From Glandiceps talaboti (taxonomy: Eukaryota > Hemichordata > Enteropneusta > Spengelidae): DNA of 64,000 nt. The position numbers and the translations under genes are program-made. Of this stretch, positions 29,401 to 44,995 are shown piece by piece (position 1 is the first letter of the stretch; each line of letters starts with the position of its first letter). The notes beneath the pieces were generated by a model that ran no database searches, was not told where the DNA came from, and saw only the letters and a program-made list of their open reading frames with translations. The DNA is taken from assembly GCF_964340395.1 (NCBI RefSeq), contig NC_135551.1, positions 2,841,001-2,905,000 on the forward strand. Reading direction: 5' to 3'.

Positions 29401-32400
29401 ATTCTGTACGTCTGGCTGTTAGACATCATTCTGTATGTCTGGCTGTTAGACATCATTCTGTACGTCTAGCTATTAGACATCATTCTGTACGTCTGGCTGT
29501 TAGACATCATTCTGTATGTCTGGCTGTTAGACATCATTCTGTACGTCTGGCTGTTAGACATCATTCTGTACGTCTAGCTGTTAGACATCATTCTTTACGT
29601 CTGGCTGTTAGACATCATTCTGTACGTCTGGCTGTTAGACATCATTCTGTACGTCTAGCTGTTAGACATCATTCTGTACGTCTGGCTGTTAGACATCATT
29701 CTGTACGTCCAGCTGTTAGACATCATTCTGTATGTCTGGCTGTTAGACATCATTCTGTACGTCTGGCTGTTAGACATCATTCTGTACGTCTAGCTGTTAG
29801 ACATCATTCTTTACGTCTGGCTGTTAGACATCATTCTGTACGTCTGGCTGTTAGACATCATTCTGTACATCTAGCTGTTAGACATCATTCTGTACGTCTG
29901 GCTGTTAGACATCATTCTGTACGTCTAGCTGTTAGACATCATTCTGTACCTCTAGCTGTTAGACATCATTCTGTACGTCTAGCTGTTAGACATCATTCTG
30001 TACGTCTGGCTGTTAGACATCATTCTGTATGTCTGGCTGTTAGACATCATTCTGTACGTCTGACTGTTAGACATCATTCTGTACGTCTAGCTGTTAGACA
30101 TCATTCTGTACGTCTAGCTGTTAGACATCATTCTGTACGTCTGGCTGTTAGACATCATTCTGTACGTCTAGCTGTTAGACATCATTCTGTATGTCTGGCT
30201 GTTAGACATCATTCTGTATGTCTGGCTGTTAGACATCATTCTGTACGTCTAGCTGTTAGACATCATTCTGTATGTCTGGCTGTTAGACATCATTCTGTAT
30301 GTCTGGCTGTTAGACATCATTCTGTACGTCTGGCTGTTAGACATCATTCTGTACGTCTAGCTGTTAGACATCATTCTGTACGTCTGGCTGTTAGACATCA
30401 TTCTGTACGTCTGGCTGTTAGACATCATTCTGTACGTCTGGCTGTTAGACATCATTCTGTACGTCTAGCTGTTAGACATCATTCTGTATGTCTGGCTGTT
30501 AGACATCATTCTGTATGTCTGGCTGTTAGACATCATTCTGTACGTCTGGCTGTTAGACATCATTCTGTACGTCTAGCTGTTAGACATCATTCTGTACGTC
30601 TAGCTGTTAGACATCATTCTGTACGTCTGGCTGTTAGACATCATTCTGTACATCCAGCTGTTAGACATCATTCTGTACATCCAGCTGTTAGACATCATTC
30701 TGTACGTCTGGCTGTTAGACATCATTCTGTACCTCTGGCTGTTAGACATCATTCTGTACCTCTAGCTGTTAGACATCATTCTGTACGTCTGGCTGTTAGA
30801 CATCATTCTGTATGTCTGGCAGTTAGACATCATTCTGTACGTCTAGCTGTTAGACATCATTCTGTACGTCTGGCTGTTAGACATCATTCTGTACCTCTAG
30901 CTGTTAGACATCATTCTGTATGTCTGGCTGTTAGACATCATTCTGTACCTCTAGCTGTTAGACATCATTCTGTACGTCTGGCTGTTAGACATCATTCTGT
31001 ACGTCTGGCTGTTAGACATCATTCTGTACGTCTGGCTGTTAGACATCATTCTGTACGTCTGGCTGTTAGACATCATTCTGTACCTCTAGCTGTTAGACAT
31101 CATTCTGTATGTCTGGCTGTTAGACATCATTCTGTACCTCTAGCTGTTAGACATCATTCTGTATGTCTGGCTGTTAGACATCATTCTGTACGTCTGGCTG
31201 CTAGACATCATTCTGTACGTCTGGCTGTTAGACATTATTCTGTACCTCTAGCTGTTAGACATCATTCTGTATGTCTGGCTGTTAGACATCATTCTGTACC
31301 TCTAGCTGTTAGACATCATTCTGTACGTCTGGCTGCTAGACATCATTCTGTACGTCTGGCTGTTAGACATCATTCTGTATGTCTAGCTGTTAGACATCAT
31401 TCTGTACGTCTGGCTGTTAGACATCATTCTGTACGTCTAGCTGTTAGACATCATTCTGTACGTCTAGCTGTTAGACATCATTCTGTACGTCTAGCTGTTA
31501 GACATCATTCTGTACGTCTGGCTGTTAGACATCCTTCTGTACGTCTAGCTGTTAGACATCATTCTGTACGTCTAGCTGTTAGACATCATTCTGTACGTCT
31601 GGCTGTTAGACATCATTCTGTACGTCTGGCTGTTAGACATCCTTCTGTACGTCTAGCTGTTAGACATCATTCTGTACGTCTGGCTGTTAGACATCATTCT
31701 GTACCTCTAGCTGTTAGACATCATTCTGTACGTCTGGCTGTTAGACATCATTCTGTATGTCTGGCTGTTAGACATCATTCTGTACGTCTGGCTGTTAGAC
31801 ATCATTCTGTACGTCTGGCTGTTAGACATCATTCTGTACGTCTGGCTGTTAGACATCATTCTGTACGTCTAGCTGTTAGACATCATTCTGTACGTCTAGC
31901 TGTTAGACATCATTCTGTACGTCTAGCTGTTAGACATCATTCTGTACGTCTGGTTGTTAGACATCATTCTGTACGTCTAGCTGTTAGACATCATTCTGTA
32001 CGTCTGGCTGTTAGACATCATTCTGTACGTCTGGCTGTTAGACATCATTCTGTATGTCTGGCTGTTAGACATCATTCTGTACGTCTGGCTGTTAGACATC
32101 ATTCTGTACGTCTAGCTGTTAGACATCATTCTGTACCTCTAGCTGTTAGACATCATTCTGTATGTCTGGCTGTTAGACATCATTCTGTATGCCCAGCTGT
32201 TAGACATCATTCTGTACGTCTAGCTGTTAGACATCATTCTGTACGTCTGGCTGTTAGACATCATTCTGTATGTCTGGCTGTTAGACATCATTCTGTATGC
32301 CCAGCTGTTAGACATCATTCTGTACGTCTAGCTGTTAGACATCATTCTGTACCTCTAGCTGTTAGACATCATTCTGTATGTCTGGCTGTTAGACATCATT

Positions 32401-35400
32401 CTGTACCTCTAGCTGTTAGACATCATTCTGTACGTCTAGCTGTTAGACATCATTCTGTACGTCTGGCTGTTAGACATCATTCTGTACGTCTGGCTGTTAG
32501 ACATCATTCTGTACGTCTGGCTGTTAGACATCATTCTGTACGTCTGGCTGTTAGACATCATTCTGTACGTCTGGCTGTTAGACATCATTCTGTACGTCTG
32601 GCTGTTAGACATCATTCTGTACGTCTGGCTGTTAGACATCATTCTGTACGTCTGGCTGTTAGACATCATTCTGTACGTCTGGCTGTTAGACATCATTCTG
32701 TACGTCTGGCTGTTAGACATCATTCTGTACGTCTGGCTGTTAGACATCATTCTGTACGTCTGGCTGTTAGACATCATTCTGTACATCTGGCTGTTAGACA
32801 TCGTTCTGTACATCTAGCTGTTAGACATCATTCTGTACGTCTGGCTGTTAGACATCATTCTGTAATGTCCAGCTGTTAGACATCATTCTGTACGTCTAGC
32901 TGTGATGATGGCATTTATTTGGAACAATACATGAACTCCTGTCCAGCAGGGTTGTCAAAGTAAACTGTACAATGTAATGCAATGTTGTTGCTTTATAGGC
33001 AATGTCGTCACTACTATAAGTAAATCTTTACCAATGCACCAGGACAAGTTCAGTAATGTATCAATATATAGCAGTACATCATCATTGATACTTTGATTGG
33101 AAGTAACTTACATATAGATCTGGATGAACTAAAAACTTGGCACTAAGTCCTGTACTGTTGATCATTTTATAGGCTGGTTTATGGTCCACATGTCTCAGTG
33201 TTAATTGGGGTGGTTTGGTGAAGGCATCAGCTAGTTCCATGATGATGCTCATAGCGGTTGGTGTCAATGTAGCTTGCATGGTATCAAAGGAATTTATAAC
33301 AATGAAAGTTGCGATACTTTCCTCCAACTCATCTGCAATGGCACCATCAACTTCATCACCTGGGAAAGTCAACCAATCAAAAACCAACATTGTTGTAACT
33401 GGTCAAGATAGGATTTAATGTACATGTACATACTGGAGATTTTGTATATAAGCTTGCAAATGCTACTAAATGATTAACAAGATCAGTGAGACTGGTCATA
33501 AGGTTTCATGTTGAGATACACAACACATAAACACTCCTTACATAGTGAGTGTCTGCTCTGTATTTGTTATATTTTGTATTTTGTTATCAATAATGAAATA
33601 CAGAGCAGACGCTGCGGAAGGAATGTTTGTGTGTTATCTTTATTGTGTCTATCTCAACAGAAACCTGGAGATCAGTCTCAGTAATATTGATAAGTTGTTT
33701 ATTACAGCATTTGCAAGCTAAAATGAAATCTCCTGTAATGAACAATTTGAACAGATTGAAATAACACTCCTACATTGTACTTTAGACACATTTTCCTTTT
33801 CTGTATAACCCAGATAGAATGATGACAAAAATGTTCTGCTACTGAAAATTCAACACAATTATCTGTTAAAAATCCAAAAAATAATGAAATCTGTACACTG
33901 ATTACTAAAATGTTTATGATCTGATAGGGGTATTTATTACATGGATGAGGAATACCTCAAATCTAAAATATCTGATAGGGGTACTTATTCTGTAGATGAG
34001 GAATACCTCAAATCTAAAATATCTGATAGGGGTACTTATTCTGTAGATGAGGAATACCTCAAATCTAAAATATCTGATAGGGGTACTTATTCCGTAGATG
34101 AGGAATACCTCAAATCTAAAATATCTGATAGGGGTACTTATTCCGTAGATGAGGAATACCTCAAATCTAAAATATCTGATAGGGGTACTTATTCCGTAGA
34201 TGAGGAATACCTCAAATCTAAAATATCTGATAGGGGTACTTATTCCGTAGATGAGGAATACCTCAAATCTAAAATATCTGATAGGGGTACTTATTCTGTA
34301 GATGAGGAATACCTCAAATCTAAAATATTCCAAAATGTTTAATATGTTCATTTTGTTACTAGCAACCAATTCATATTCAGAAGTTGTTGATTACCATTGC
34401 AAGTTCTGCAATTTAACTTAACCTTGTTTTTTACGATTTAAAATTCCATGCAGTGCAAGAGTGTATAACTCAAAGGCTCTCCCCAACACTAAACCTACAT
34501 TTACATGTAAATAACTAAATACCAGCTACATGTTAGGTTTCTTTAAAAAACTTAACTATACAGTCATGCTGAATAAAAACAACATTCATCTATGTTCTGA
34601 AAGAATCATCTCTAACTCATGGCTTATAAAAGTGTCTCACACATTACAGGCTACGCACTTTTGGTAGCACTTTTTATTTAAACATATACTCACAGATACT
34701 ACCAATTATACCATTTCCACATATCACATACTATTGGTACTATTATGCCATTTAAACATATCACATACTACTGGTACTATTATGCCATTTCAACATATCA
34801 CATACTACTGGTACTATTATGCCATTTCAACATATCACATACTACTGGTACTATTATGCCATTTAAACATATCACATACTACTGGTACTATTATGCCATT
34901 TAAACATATCACATATTATTGGTACTATTATGCCATTTCAACATATCACATACTATTGGTACTATTATGCCATTTAAACATATCACATACTATTGGTACT
35001 ATTATGCCATTTCAACATATCACATAATATTGGTACTATTATGCCATTTAAACATATCAAATACTATTGGTACTATTATGCAATTTCAACATATCACATA
35101 CTACTGGTACTATTTTGCCATTTATACATATCACATACTACTGGTACTATTATGCCATTTAAACATATCAAATACTATTGGTACTATTATGCCATTTCAA
35201 CATTTCACATACTACTGGTACTATTATGCCATTTCAACATATCACATACTACTGGTACTATTATGCCATTTAAACATATCACATATTATTGGTACTATTA
35301 TGCCATTTCAACATATCACATACTATTGGTACTATTATGCCATTTAAACATATCACATACTATTGGTACTATTATGCCATTTCAACATATCACATAATAT

Positions 35401-38400
35401 TGGTACTATTATGCCATTTCAACATATCAAATACTATTGGTACTATTATGCAATTTCAACATATCACATACTACTGGTACTATTTTGCCATTTATACATA
35501 TCACATACTATTGGTACTATTTTGCCATTTAAACATATCACATACTATTGGTACTATTATGCCATTTAAACATATCACATACTACTGGTATTATTATGCC
35601 ATTTAAACATATCACATACTATTGGTACTATTATGCCATTTCAACATATCACATACTATTGGTACTATTATGCCATTTCAACATATCACATACTATTGGT
35701 ACTATTATGCCATTTAAACATATCACATACTATTGGTACTATTATGCCATTTAAACATATCACATACTATTGGTACTATTATGCCATTTAAACATATCAC
35801 ATACTATTGGTACTATTATGCCATTTAAACATATCACATACTATTGGTACTATTATGCCATTTAAACATATCACATACTATTGGTACTATTATGCCATTT
35901 AAACATATCACATACTATTGGTACTATTATGCCATTTAAACATATCACATACTATTGGTACTATTATGCCATTTAAACATATCACATACTATTGGTACTA
36001 TTATGCCATTTAAACATATCACATACTATTGGTACTATTATGCCATTTAAACATATCACATACTATTGGTACTATTATGCCATTTAAACATATCACATAC
36101 TATTGGTACTATTATGCCATTTAAACATATCACATACTATTGGTACTATTATGCCATTTAAACATATCACATACTATTGGTACTATTATGCCATTTAAAC
36201 ATATCACATACTATTGGTACTATTATGCCATTTAAACATATCACATACTATTGGTACTATTATGCCATTTAAACATATCACATACTATTGGTACTATTAT
36301 GCCATTTAAACATATCACATACTATTGGTACTATTATGCCATTTAAACATATCACATACTATTGGTACTATTATGCAATTTCAACATATCACATACTACT
36401 GGTACTATTATGCAATTTCAACATATCACATACTACCGGTACTATTATGCCATTTAAGCATATCACATACTACTGGTACTATTATGCCATTTATACATAT
36501 CACATACTACTGGTACTATTTTGCCATTTATACATATCACATACTATTGGTACTATTTTGCCATTTAAACATATCACATACTATTGGTACTATTATGCCA
36601 TTTCAACATATCACATACTATTGGTACTATTATGCCATTTCAACATATCACATACTACTGGTACTATTATGCCATTTCAACATATCACATACTACTGGTA
36701 CTATTATGCCATTTCAACATATCACATACTACTGGTACTATTATGCCATTTAAACATATCACATACTACTGGTACTATTATGCCATTTAAACATATCACA
36801 TATTATTGGTACTATTATGCCATTTCAACATATCACATACTATTGGTACTATTATGCCATTTAAACATATCACATACTATTGGTACTATTATGCCATTTC
36901 AACATATCACATACTACTGGTACTATTTTGCCATTTAAACATATCACATACTACTGGTACTATTTTGCCATTTAAACATATCACTTACTTTTGGTACTAT
37001 TATTCCATTTGAACATATCACATACTACTGGTACTATTATGCCATTTAAACATATCACATACTACTGGCACTATTTTGCCATTTAAACATATCACATACT
37101 TCTGGTACTACTTTGCCATTTAAACATATCACATACTAATGGTACTATTTTGCCATTTAAACATATCACATACTACTGGTACTATTTTGCCATTTAAAAA
37201 TATCACATACTATTGGTAATATTATGCCATTTAAACATATCACATACTACTGGTACTATTTTGCCATTTATATATATCACATACTACTGGTACTATTTTG
37301 CCATTTAAACATATCACATACTATTGGTACTATTATTCCATTTGAACATATCACATACTACTGGTACTATTTTGCCATTTATACATATCACATACTATTG
37401 GTACTATTATGCTATTTAAACATATCACATACTATTGGTACTATTATGCCATTTAAACATATCACATACTATTGGTACTATTTTGCCATTTATACATATC
37501 ACATACTATTGGTACTATTATGCCATTTAAACATATCACATACTACCAGTTAGTACTGGTAGTATGTGATATGTTCCATTTAAACATATTACACAAAGAT
37601 ACATTGAATCATAGCTTTCGACAGAACAAACTTTAAGAAAAATAAATTATGTAAATCATTGACTGTGTAAACAAATAAACATTCAAACAGATATAGAAGT
37701 TGGTACATCAAAAAGAAATACAGATAATGTTCAAGGAAAGTTATAGACAACACCATACTTAAGTGAACTATGTACAGAAAACAAAAATACACAACAAATG
37801 AATAAACAAACAATACAACAAGCTGGACACATGTTTGCTATAAAGAAAATGTCTCCAACATAATAAGTGCCATTAAAATTGCTCATGCCATAAGGGTAGT
37901 TATTAAAAGTATTTAGTGAGGGACAATGTCATGAACATGGTACTAACAGTATAAGAACAGTGACATTAACATCATGGTACTTATGTTATCAACAAGACAG
38001 TTTGACAGTGAGATTGTTCATTACAAAGCTGTTGATGGAAGCAGAGATAGTGCACAATATCTGACATGTGTGTATGTGGAAACCATCACAGACTGGTGTC
38101 GATGTCATATCATATACCGACTACCTTTCTCCATCCACTCTTACAAGTTATAACAGATACAAACTGAATGCATCACTATTTTCAATATACAATACTCTTT
38201 ATGGTAGTTTTATAATATAAGTGCTTCACTCATTTTCACCTTCTGTAAGGAATATTATATAATTATTATTTAGGGATGAAAAGTCTGTGCATGTGTGTCT
38301 GTCTGTGTCATTTTCTAAAAAATGACTGGCTCAATTCAAACTAAATTTGGTGCCCATATTGTTTCATGGCTAGAACTGATTAGGCTATGGTAAACATTAT

Positions 38401-39317
38401 ATGAATATTCATGAACACTTTGCATGATTAATGGTTTTTCGTAATTAGGTTATATGTTAAGAATACATCCTTCAAATTCAATATAATTTAGTACATACTC
38501 TGACGATAAATAGGAGCACATGCTATATAAAATTTGATAATATAGGTTGTAGTTTTTTATGATTCATTTGCATAATTAATGATATTCAGTAATTAGCCTA
38601 TATCAAATTGAATATAATTTGGTACATACTTCAAACATAACAAAGCACGCATGTCATGAAAAACTTGTTGATGTAGCTTTCAGTTTTAAAGTCATTTGCA
38701 TAATTAATTATTTTCAGTAATTTGACTATATATCAAAAGTGAAAGCTTCAAGTTCTATATAATTTGGCACATACATTAATGATACCTGGATGTACATATC
38801 TCATAAATCTTATTGATGTAATGCTTAATTTTAATGAGAAATTTGCATAATTAATGATTTTCAGGAATTAGCTATATCTTCAAAATGCATACTTCAAATT
38901 CAATTAAATTTGGTACATATTTCAAACATAACTAATTGTATATGTTCTGTTGCATTCCAACAATTAGTGTGTTTGTAGGAACGAAAATCTAAAGACTTTG
39001 CCCTTTTGGAAGGCATTCAGTTTAAATCTGGTCTTATCTACACTTGAACTCAAGTGAGTGTACTTTATTAAACATGTGGGTGTACTATTAAACAAGTGAG
39101 TGTACTATTAAACAAGTGAGTGTACTATTAAACAAGTGAGTGTACTATTAAACTAGATTAGAACCCTACAGTAAAGGTGCACAGTAAACACACTTAGCTT
39201 GAACCATTAGTGAACATGCTAGTTACATGTACTGTAACGACAATGTATGACTACACAGACCAAATTGACCTTACAATGTAAGATGAATTCATTAAGGTAT
39301 ATTGGAATATTGTAGTA

Positions 39318-39383
<66 letters not shown>

Positions 39384-42300
39384 ATCATCCTGTCTCTGTA
39401 TTACCAATATCTCAAGAAGTTCTAGATAGGTGTTCTCCTTTATTCTTCACTGAGTGATGAGACTCATTTCAGATGTAGAGCCATAGCATACACTATACTA
39501 CCTACCAGACATGCATCTACAGCTAAAAAATTACCAGTCATCATATACATGCATAAAACATGCACACAATGCTCTGTTGACACTTTTCCTAACCATTATT
39601 TCAGTCAAACATTTGTCTTCAACCTTTCAACGTACAGTTTGAGATGGCAAAAACTTATTCTCCAAACTCTAACAACTTATTTCATGATGCATAAAATAAA
39701 CCATTGGTAAGGAAAAGGTTTAACAGATGTAAAAAATAACATATCCATACACTTATAACATAGTTACGTACTTTGTACTATGTATGCAAACATTTCATGC
39801 ACAAAATAATACTAGCATTTTACTTCTGTAACAACACAAACTAAATCAAACATCTCACAAAGACATCTACAAATAAAATAATAAACAAAACATATCATTC
39901 ATCTTCATTTGCACTACTGACTACAAACACTTATTTACCTCCACCTTCCCCTTCCCAATCACCATCACCACTTGTTGCTATGGCAGCAGTTGCTGGGAGA
40001 ACTGTAAGTTCTTCATCATCAATGTCAGACTCCTCGTCACTTGAGAACATACCACCAAAGAAGTCAGCAATTTTATCAAAGACTCCTTCATTTTCGCTAT
40101 CATCATCAGACTTGACGAGCGGCTCATCTGTCTTTTCTCCATCAGAAGGAGAGCCAACTTCTGCATACATAAAGTAAATTGGTGAGACTATACATTCTAA
40201 AGCTAATTACAAACTTACTTCCCTCTGTTCTTCATTATGACCAACTTTATATGCAAGATGTGTAAACAGTGGTGGACTTGCTTCTACATCATGCTCCAAG
40301 TTCAAAAGTCACAAAATTCTCTCATTGCTTTCATCAATATACATTTGACTTTCATTATCACACATGTACATAACGATTATTAATTATTGTTCATAACATA
40401 ACAGCAGAGACATTTGGTACAATAAGGTGCTCTAAAGCAATGGCAATGCTGTATTACCCCTTGATATCTTCATTTCAATGACAATGCTGTATTACCCCTT
40501 GCTATCTTCATTTCAATGACAATGCTGTATTACCCCTTGCTATCTTCATTTCAATGACAATGCTGTATTACCCCTTGATATCTTCATTTCAATGGCAATG
40601 CTGTATTACCCCTTGCTATCTTCATTTCAATGGCAATGCTGTATTACCCCTTGATATCTTCATTTCAATGACAATGCTGTATTACCCCTTGATATCTTCA
40701 TTTCAATGACAATGCTCTATTACCCCTTGATATCTTCATTTCAATGGCAATGCTGTATTACCCCTTGATATCTTCATTTCAATGGCAATGCTCTATTACC
40801 CCTTGATATCTTCATTTCAATGGCAACAACTAACTTTTTAAAAGCGTAGTGCCCTGTTGACCATTATGGAAGACAAGATCCATGGAGATAGTTGAAAATT
40901 CTTGGATTATGACACCCTGTGACAGTAATCATTTTCTCCTTAAGTTTGTTTTAATACTTGGTGAAAGTTGCTTTTTCTCTCCACTGTCAGTTTAGGTCCA
41001 GAGTATCGGAGTGACTAAAGATATAGTTAAACATAGCACCAACTATGATGCTGCCCACTAACTTACCACTACTATCAAAATAACTACTACTATAGTGCCC
41101 ATCACCATCACCTTCTGTTTCGTCATCTGTGTCCGTGTCTGTCTCACTGTCTGACTGCTCATACACGATGGGTAGTGGTATAGGTTGTAATAGCCCATCT
41201 ACTGCATCTAAACCAAGTGGTGCACCACTAGTTCCACATGTAATAGACCGACTTGGTGCTTTCTTGATCTGAAAAGTGTGTTAAACATCAACTTTCAAGT
41301 TTTTGTATCTAACCATTATCATATTGGACTTCTATGAAAATCTACCCATGGCAACTATTTGGAAAATAGGGAAATTTGGGGCCTCAAAGAGAGAGCTACA
41401 TAGATGCCCCAGGTGACTATTTGGGAGAATAGCAAATGTTTATGGACTATACTTCATAGCAGAAATGAAGAATGTTGATGTCATTTATTTTTAGAAGAAT
41501 GGTTAAAGAAATGAAAAATGATAAAAAGACATTAATCATGATTTGTAATGTTTACAACTTGATTTGATACAATGTGCAAACCTAAATTTATCCAATGCAT
41601 ACAACCACTACGTACGGCCACTGTACAATGCCCATTGTGGAATAATAATTTAGATAATAGTATGTATTAATCACTTACAAGATTGCCACTAATAATTACA
41701 GGCTTTGATACATTATGAGTGTTTATATACTAAACATTTACCTTGACATTCATTTCCCATCGTCTATAGTCATTTTCTCTTTCCATAACTGGTTCTATCA
41801 ATGGTTCCCATACGTCTAATTTCTCATTGTAGTAAGACATCTCTAGCTGCACTTCAGATTCCATGTATAACTAATGGTGAAAGGACAACATTTAGAATTC
41901 CACACTTCAGATTCCATGTATAACTAATGGTGAAAAGGACAACATTTAGAATTCCACACTTCAGATTCCATGTATAACTAATGGTGAAATGGACAACATT
42001 TAGAATTCCACACTTCAGATTACATGTATAACTAATGGTGAAATGGACAACATTTAGAATTCCACACTTCAGATTACATGTATAACTAATGGTGAAATGG
42101 ACAACATTTAGAATTCCACACTTCAGATTCCATATATAACTAATGGTGATATGGATAACATTTAGAATTCCACACTTTGTACATGTGTGCTCCACAGGAT
42201 TTGTACATGTGTGCTCCATAGGATTTGTACATGTGTGCTCCATAGGATTTGTACATGTGTGCTCCATAGGATTTGTACATGTGTGCTCCATATGATTTGT

Positions 42301-44937
42301 ACATGTGTGCTCCATAGGATTTGTACATGTGTACTCCATAGGATTTGTATATGTGTGCTCCATATGATTTGTACATGTGTGCTCCATATGATTTGTACAT
42401 GTGTGCTCCATATGATTTGTACATGTGTGCTCCATAGGATTTGTACATGTGTGCTCCATATGATTTGTTCATGTGTGCTCCATAGGATTTGTATGTGTGC
42501 TCCATAGGATTTGTACATGTGTGCTCCATAGGATTTGTACATGTGTGCTCCATAGGATTTGTGCATGTGTGCTCCATATGATTTGTATATGTGTGCTCCA
42601 TATGATTTGTACATGTGTGCTCCATATGATTTGTACATGTGTGCTCCATATGATTTGTACATGTGTGCTCCATAGGATTTGTACATGTGTGCTCCATATG
42701 ATTTGTTCATGTGTGCTCCATAGGATTTGTATGTGTGCTCCATAGGATTTGTACATGTGTGCTCCATAGGATTTGTACATGTGTGCTCCATAGGATTTGT
42801 ACATGTGTGCTCCATAGGATTTGTACATGTGTGCTCCATAGGATTTGTGCATGTGTGCTCCATAGGATCAGATATCTTACATCATCACATTTCACTTTCA
42901 ACAATAAGGATAATAGAGTTACCACTTACATAGCGTGACCAATCTTGGACCTTGGCTTCTACAGCCGTCTCTAATCTCATCACCTGTACATGCTCATTGC
43001 CCACCTCTAGCTCCACTAAGACATACACTTTAGGAACAGCGATGGTTAATCTTTCAACTTTCTCTGGCTGTTCAATTCCTACATCAACCTCATCTTGGTC
43101 TGAACCTACAAATACGGCAAATGTAGACCATTTAGGCAAAATTTGGTATGAGGACAGCATTCACTCAAAAAACAGAGTTCAACAATTTCAGCCACCAAAT
43201 AACATAGAATGGCAATTTTTTGGCAAACGTTTGGCAAATTTTGGCAATTTTTTTGCCAAATTAAGTTATTTTCAAGTTCCATCATATTGCATATACATGC
43301 TAGTATTTTTTATATTTAATTTTTTTTAAATGTTTGCCAAGTTATTTGACTAGGCACCACCCTCTACTCCTCAGTTTTTGAGTATCTAACCCTTTAAGCT
43401 TTACACATTGTTTTGCATTAACTCCCCCCATGTAAATAATGACAGCTCCCTTAGGTACACATTAGGTACAGAACCCTACTGTGTATAGTGCCTCCATGTA
43501 GTTAGTTTATGGCTTAAAATGCATCTATGTTTACCTATGACGTTATCAATACACAGTAAACCACTGATTATGTCTAGAAGTAGTGTTGTTGAAACAGTGA
43601 AATAAGCTAATACTTTGAAAAGTAATATTAATATATCCCCAGCCATTTAGTTAGCAATGTGACTGCCTGATTTTAATGTATCGCCAGTTATTTAGTTAGC
43701 AATGTGACTGCCTGATTTTAATGTATCACCAGTTATTTAGTTAGCAATGTGACTGCCTGATTTTAATGTATCACCAGTTATTTAGTTAGCAATGTGACTG
43801 CCTCATTTTAATGTATCACCAGTTATTGAGTTCAGTATACAATGACAGCTAAAACTTATTAAGACAAGAATGTTAAAAAAGATATTATATTTACTTGTCA
43901 AGTTCTTCTTATATTCTTCAGATTGTAAAGTTTTTGGTGTCCATAAATTCTCTGGTGCTTCTATCTCTTCAGGTAATGGAGTATCTGGTGTTGGCTAAAA
44001 TCAAAATATAAGTCTTAGAACATGTCTTGAATTTGGGTTGAATCACATGCAATGGTGCTGGCTATCACATACCCAGTATCACTTCTAATGAAATTCAATG
44101 GAGAGCAAGCCATGTACATCAAACTATGCAACAATTTTCCATAATCATGCCCTGCCACATTCTGCTAACATATGGCAAATGGCATGCTTGTCAATATTTG
44201 TTTGCTCAGTGATATAACTTTGATTTGATTTACACTGTCTTCACATTTCTGTTCATAAAGTAATTAAATGTTCAACTGTCAATTTATATAATTAATAATG
44301 TACTTCAAATCATATTTCTATGCCACTAATTGGGTATATGGGTTTTGGGGGACCCCGGTCATTCAAATTACAAGCCCTCCTAAAGTAAGGCCTTCCTCTC
44401 CTAATCATTGGTCCTCAAAACCCATATCTACCATTGTACAAATTAATAGAGTGGACCCACACTAAGGTGTGTTGAATACTGGGCAGTGTTCTGCCAAGGT
44501 TTCCAACTAGTGGGGACAAAAGCCCCTTGTTGCAAAAAAGTGGGGTCATTTGACAGGGAGTGGGGTCAATCATTTATTGTCTATGAATTAAATCATATAT
44601 ATTACCTCAGACCACTATAGAGATACCGTGGTCTGAGATATTCCATTACACATAGACTACTGCCTAACTACATAAAAAAATTCCATTCATAATAACAGTT
44701 CCCAGTCAGCTATTTTTTTAAAATTGTGTACTACACATTACACCTCAGAAAAAGAAGGCAATTAAAATTGCAGTGCTCAAATTTATAATTCACTTTTTTC
44801 AGACAAGGACAAAGAACAACTTCAAAATAAGTCACAGTGAACATTTGATTGAATAAAGACTTTGAGAAATCCTAATCATGTAACCACTTGTTTCATTTTT
44901 ACCTTCCATATGGAAGGTTTTAATTAGGGGTGGAAAA

Positions 44938-44995
<58 letters not shown>

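Noticed and set aside
29217-32905. Regular 27-bp direct repeats resembling a CRISPR array
   Set aside because: Units abut with no unique spacers, and the context is a eukaryotic intron.
34734-37553. Many overlapping frames such as MVLLCHLNISHTIGTIMPF
   Set aside because: Frame-shifted readings of the same 37-bp unit (three units make a closed 37-residue cycle).
39980-40177. Plus-strand frame rich in Ser over exon 19
   Set aside because: Complement of the acidic coding exon (Asp/Glu codons read as Ser/Leu on the other strand).
41854-42938. Frames such as MEHTCTNPMEHTCTN and CVLHRICTC
   Set aside because: 24-bp repeat (divisible by three) read on both strands.
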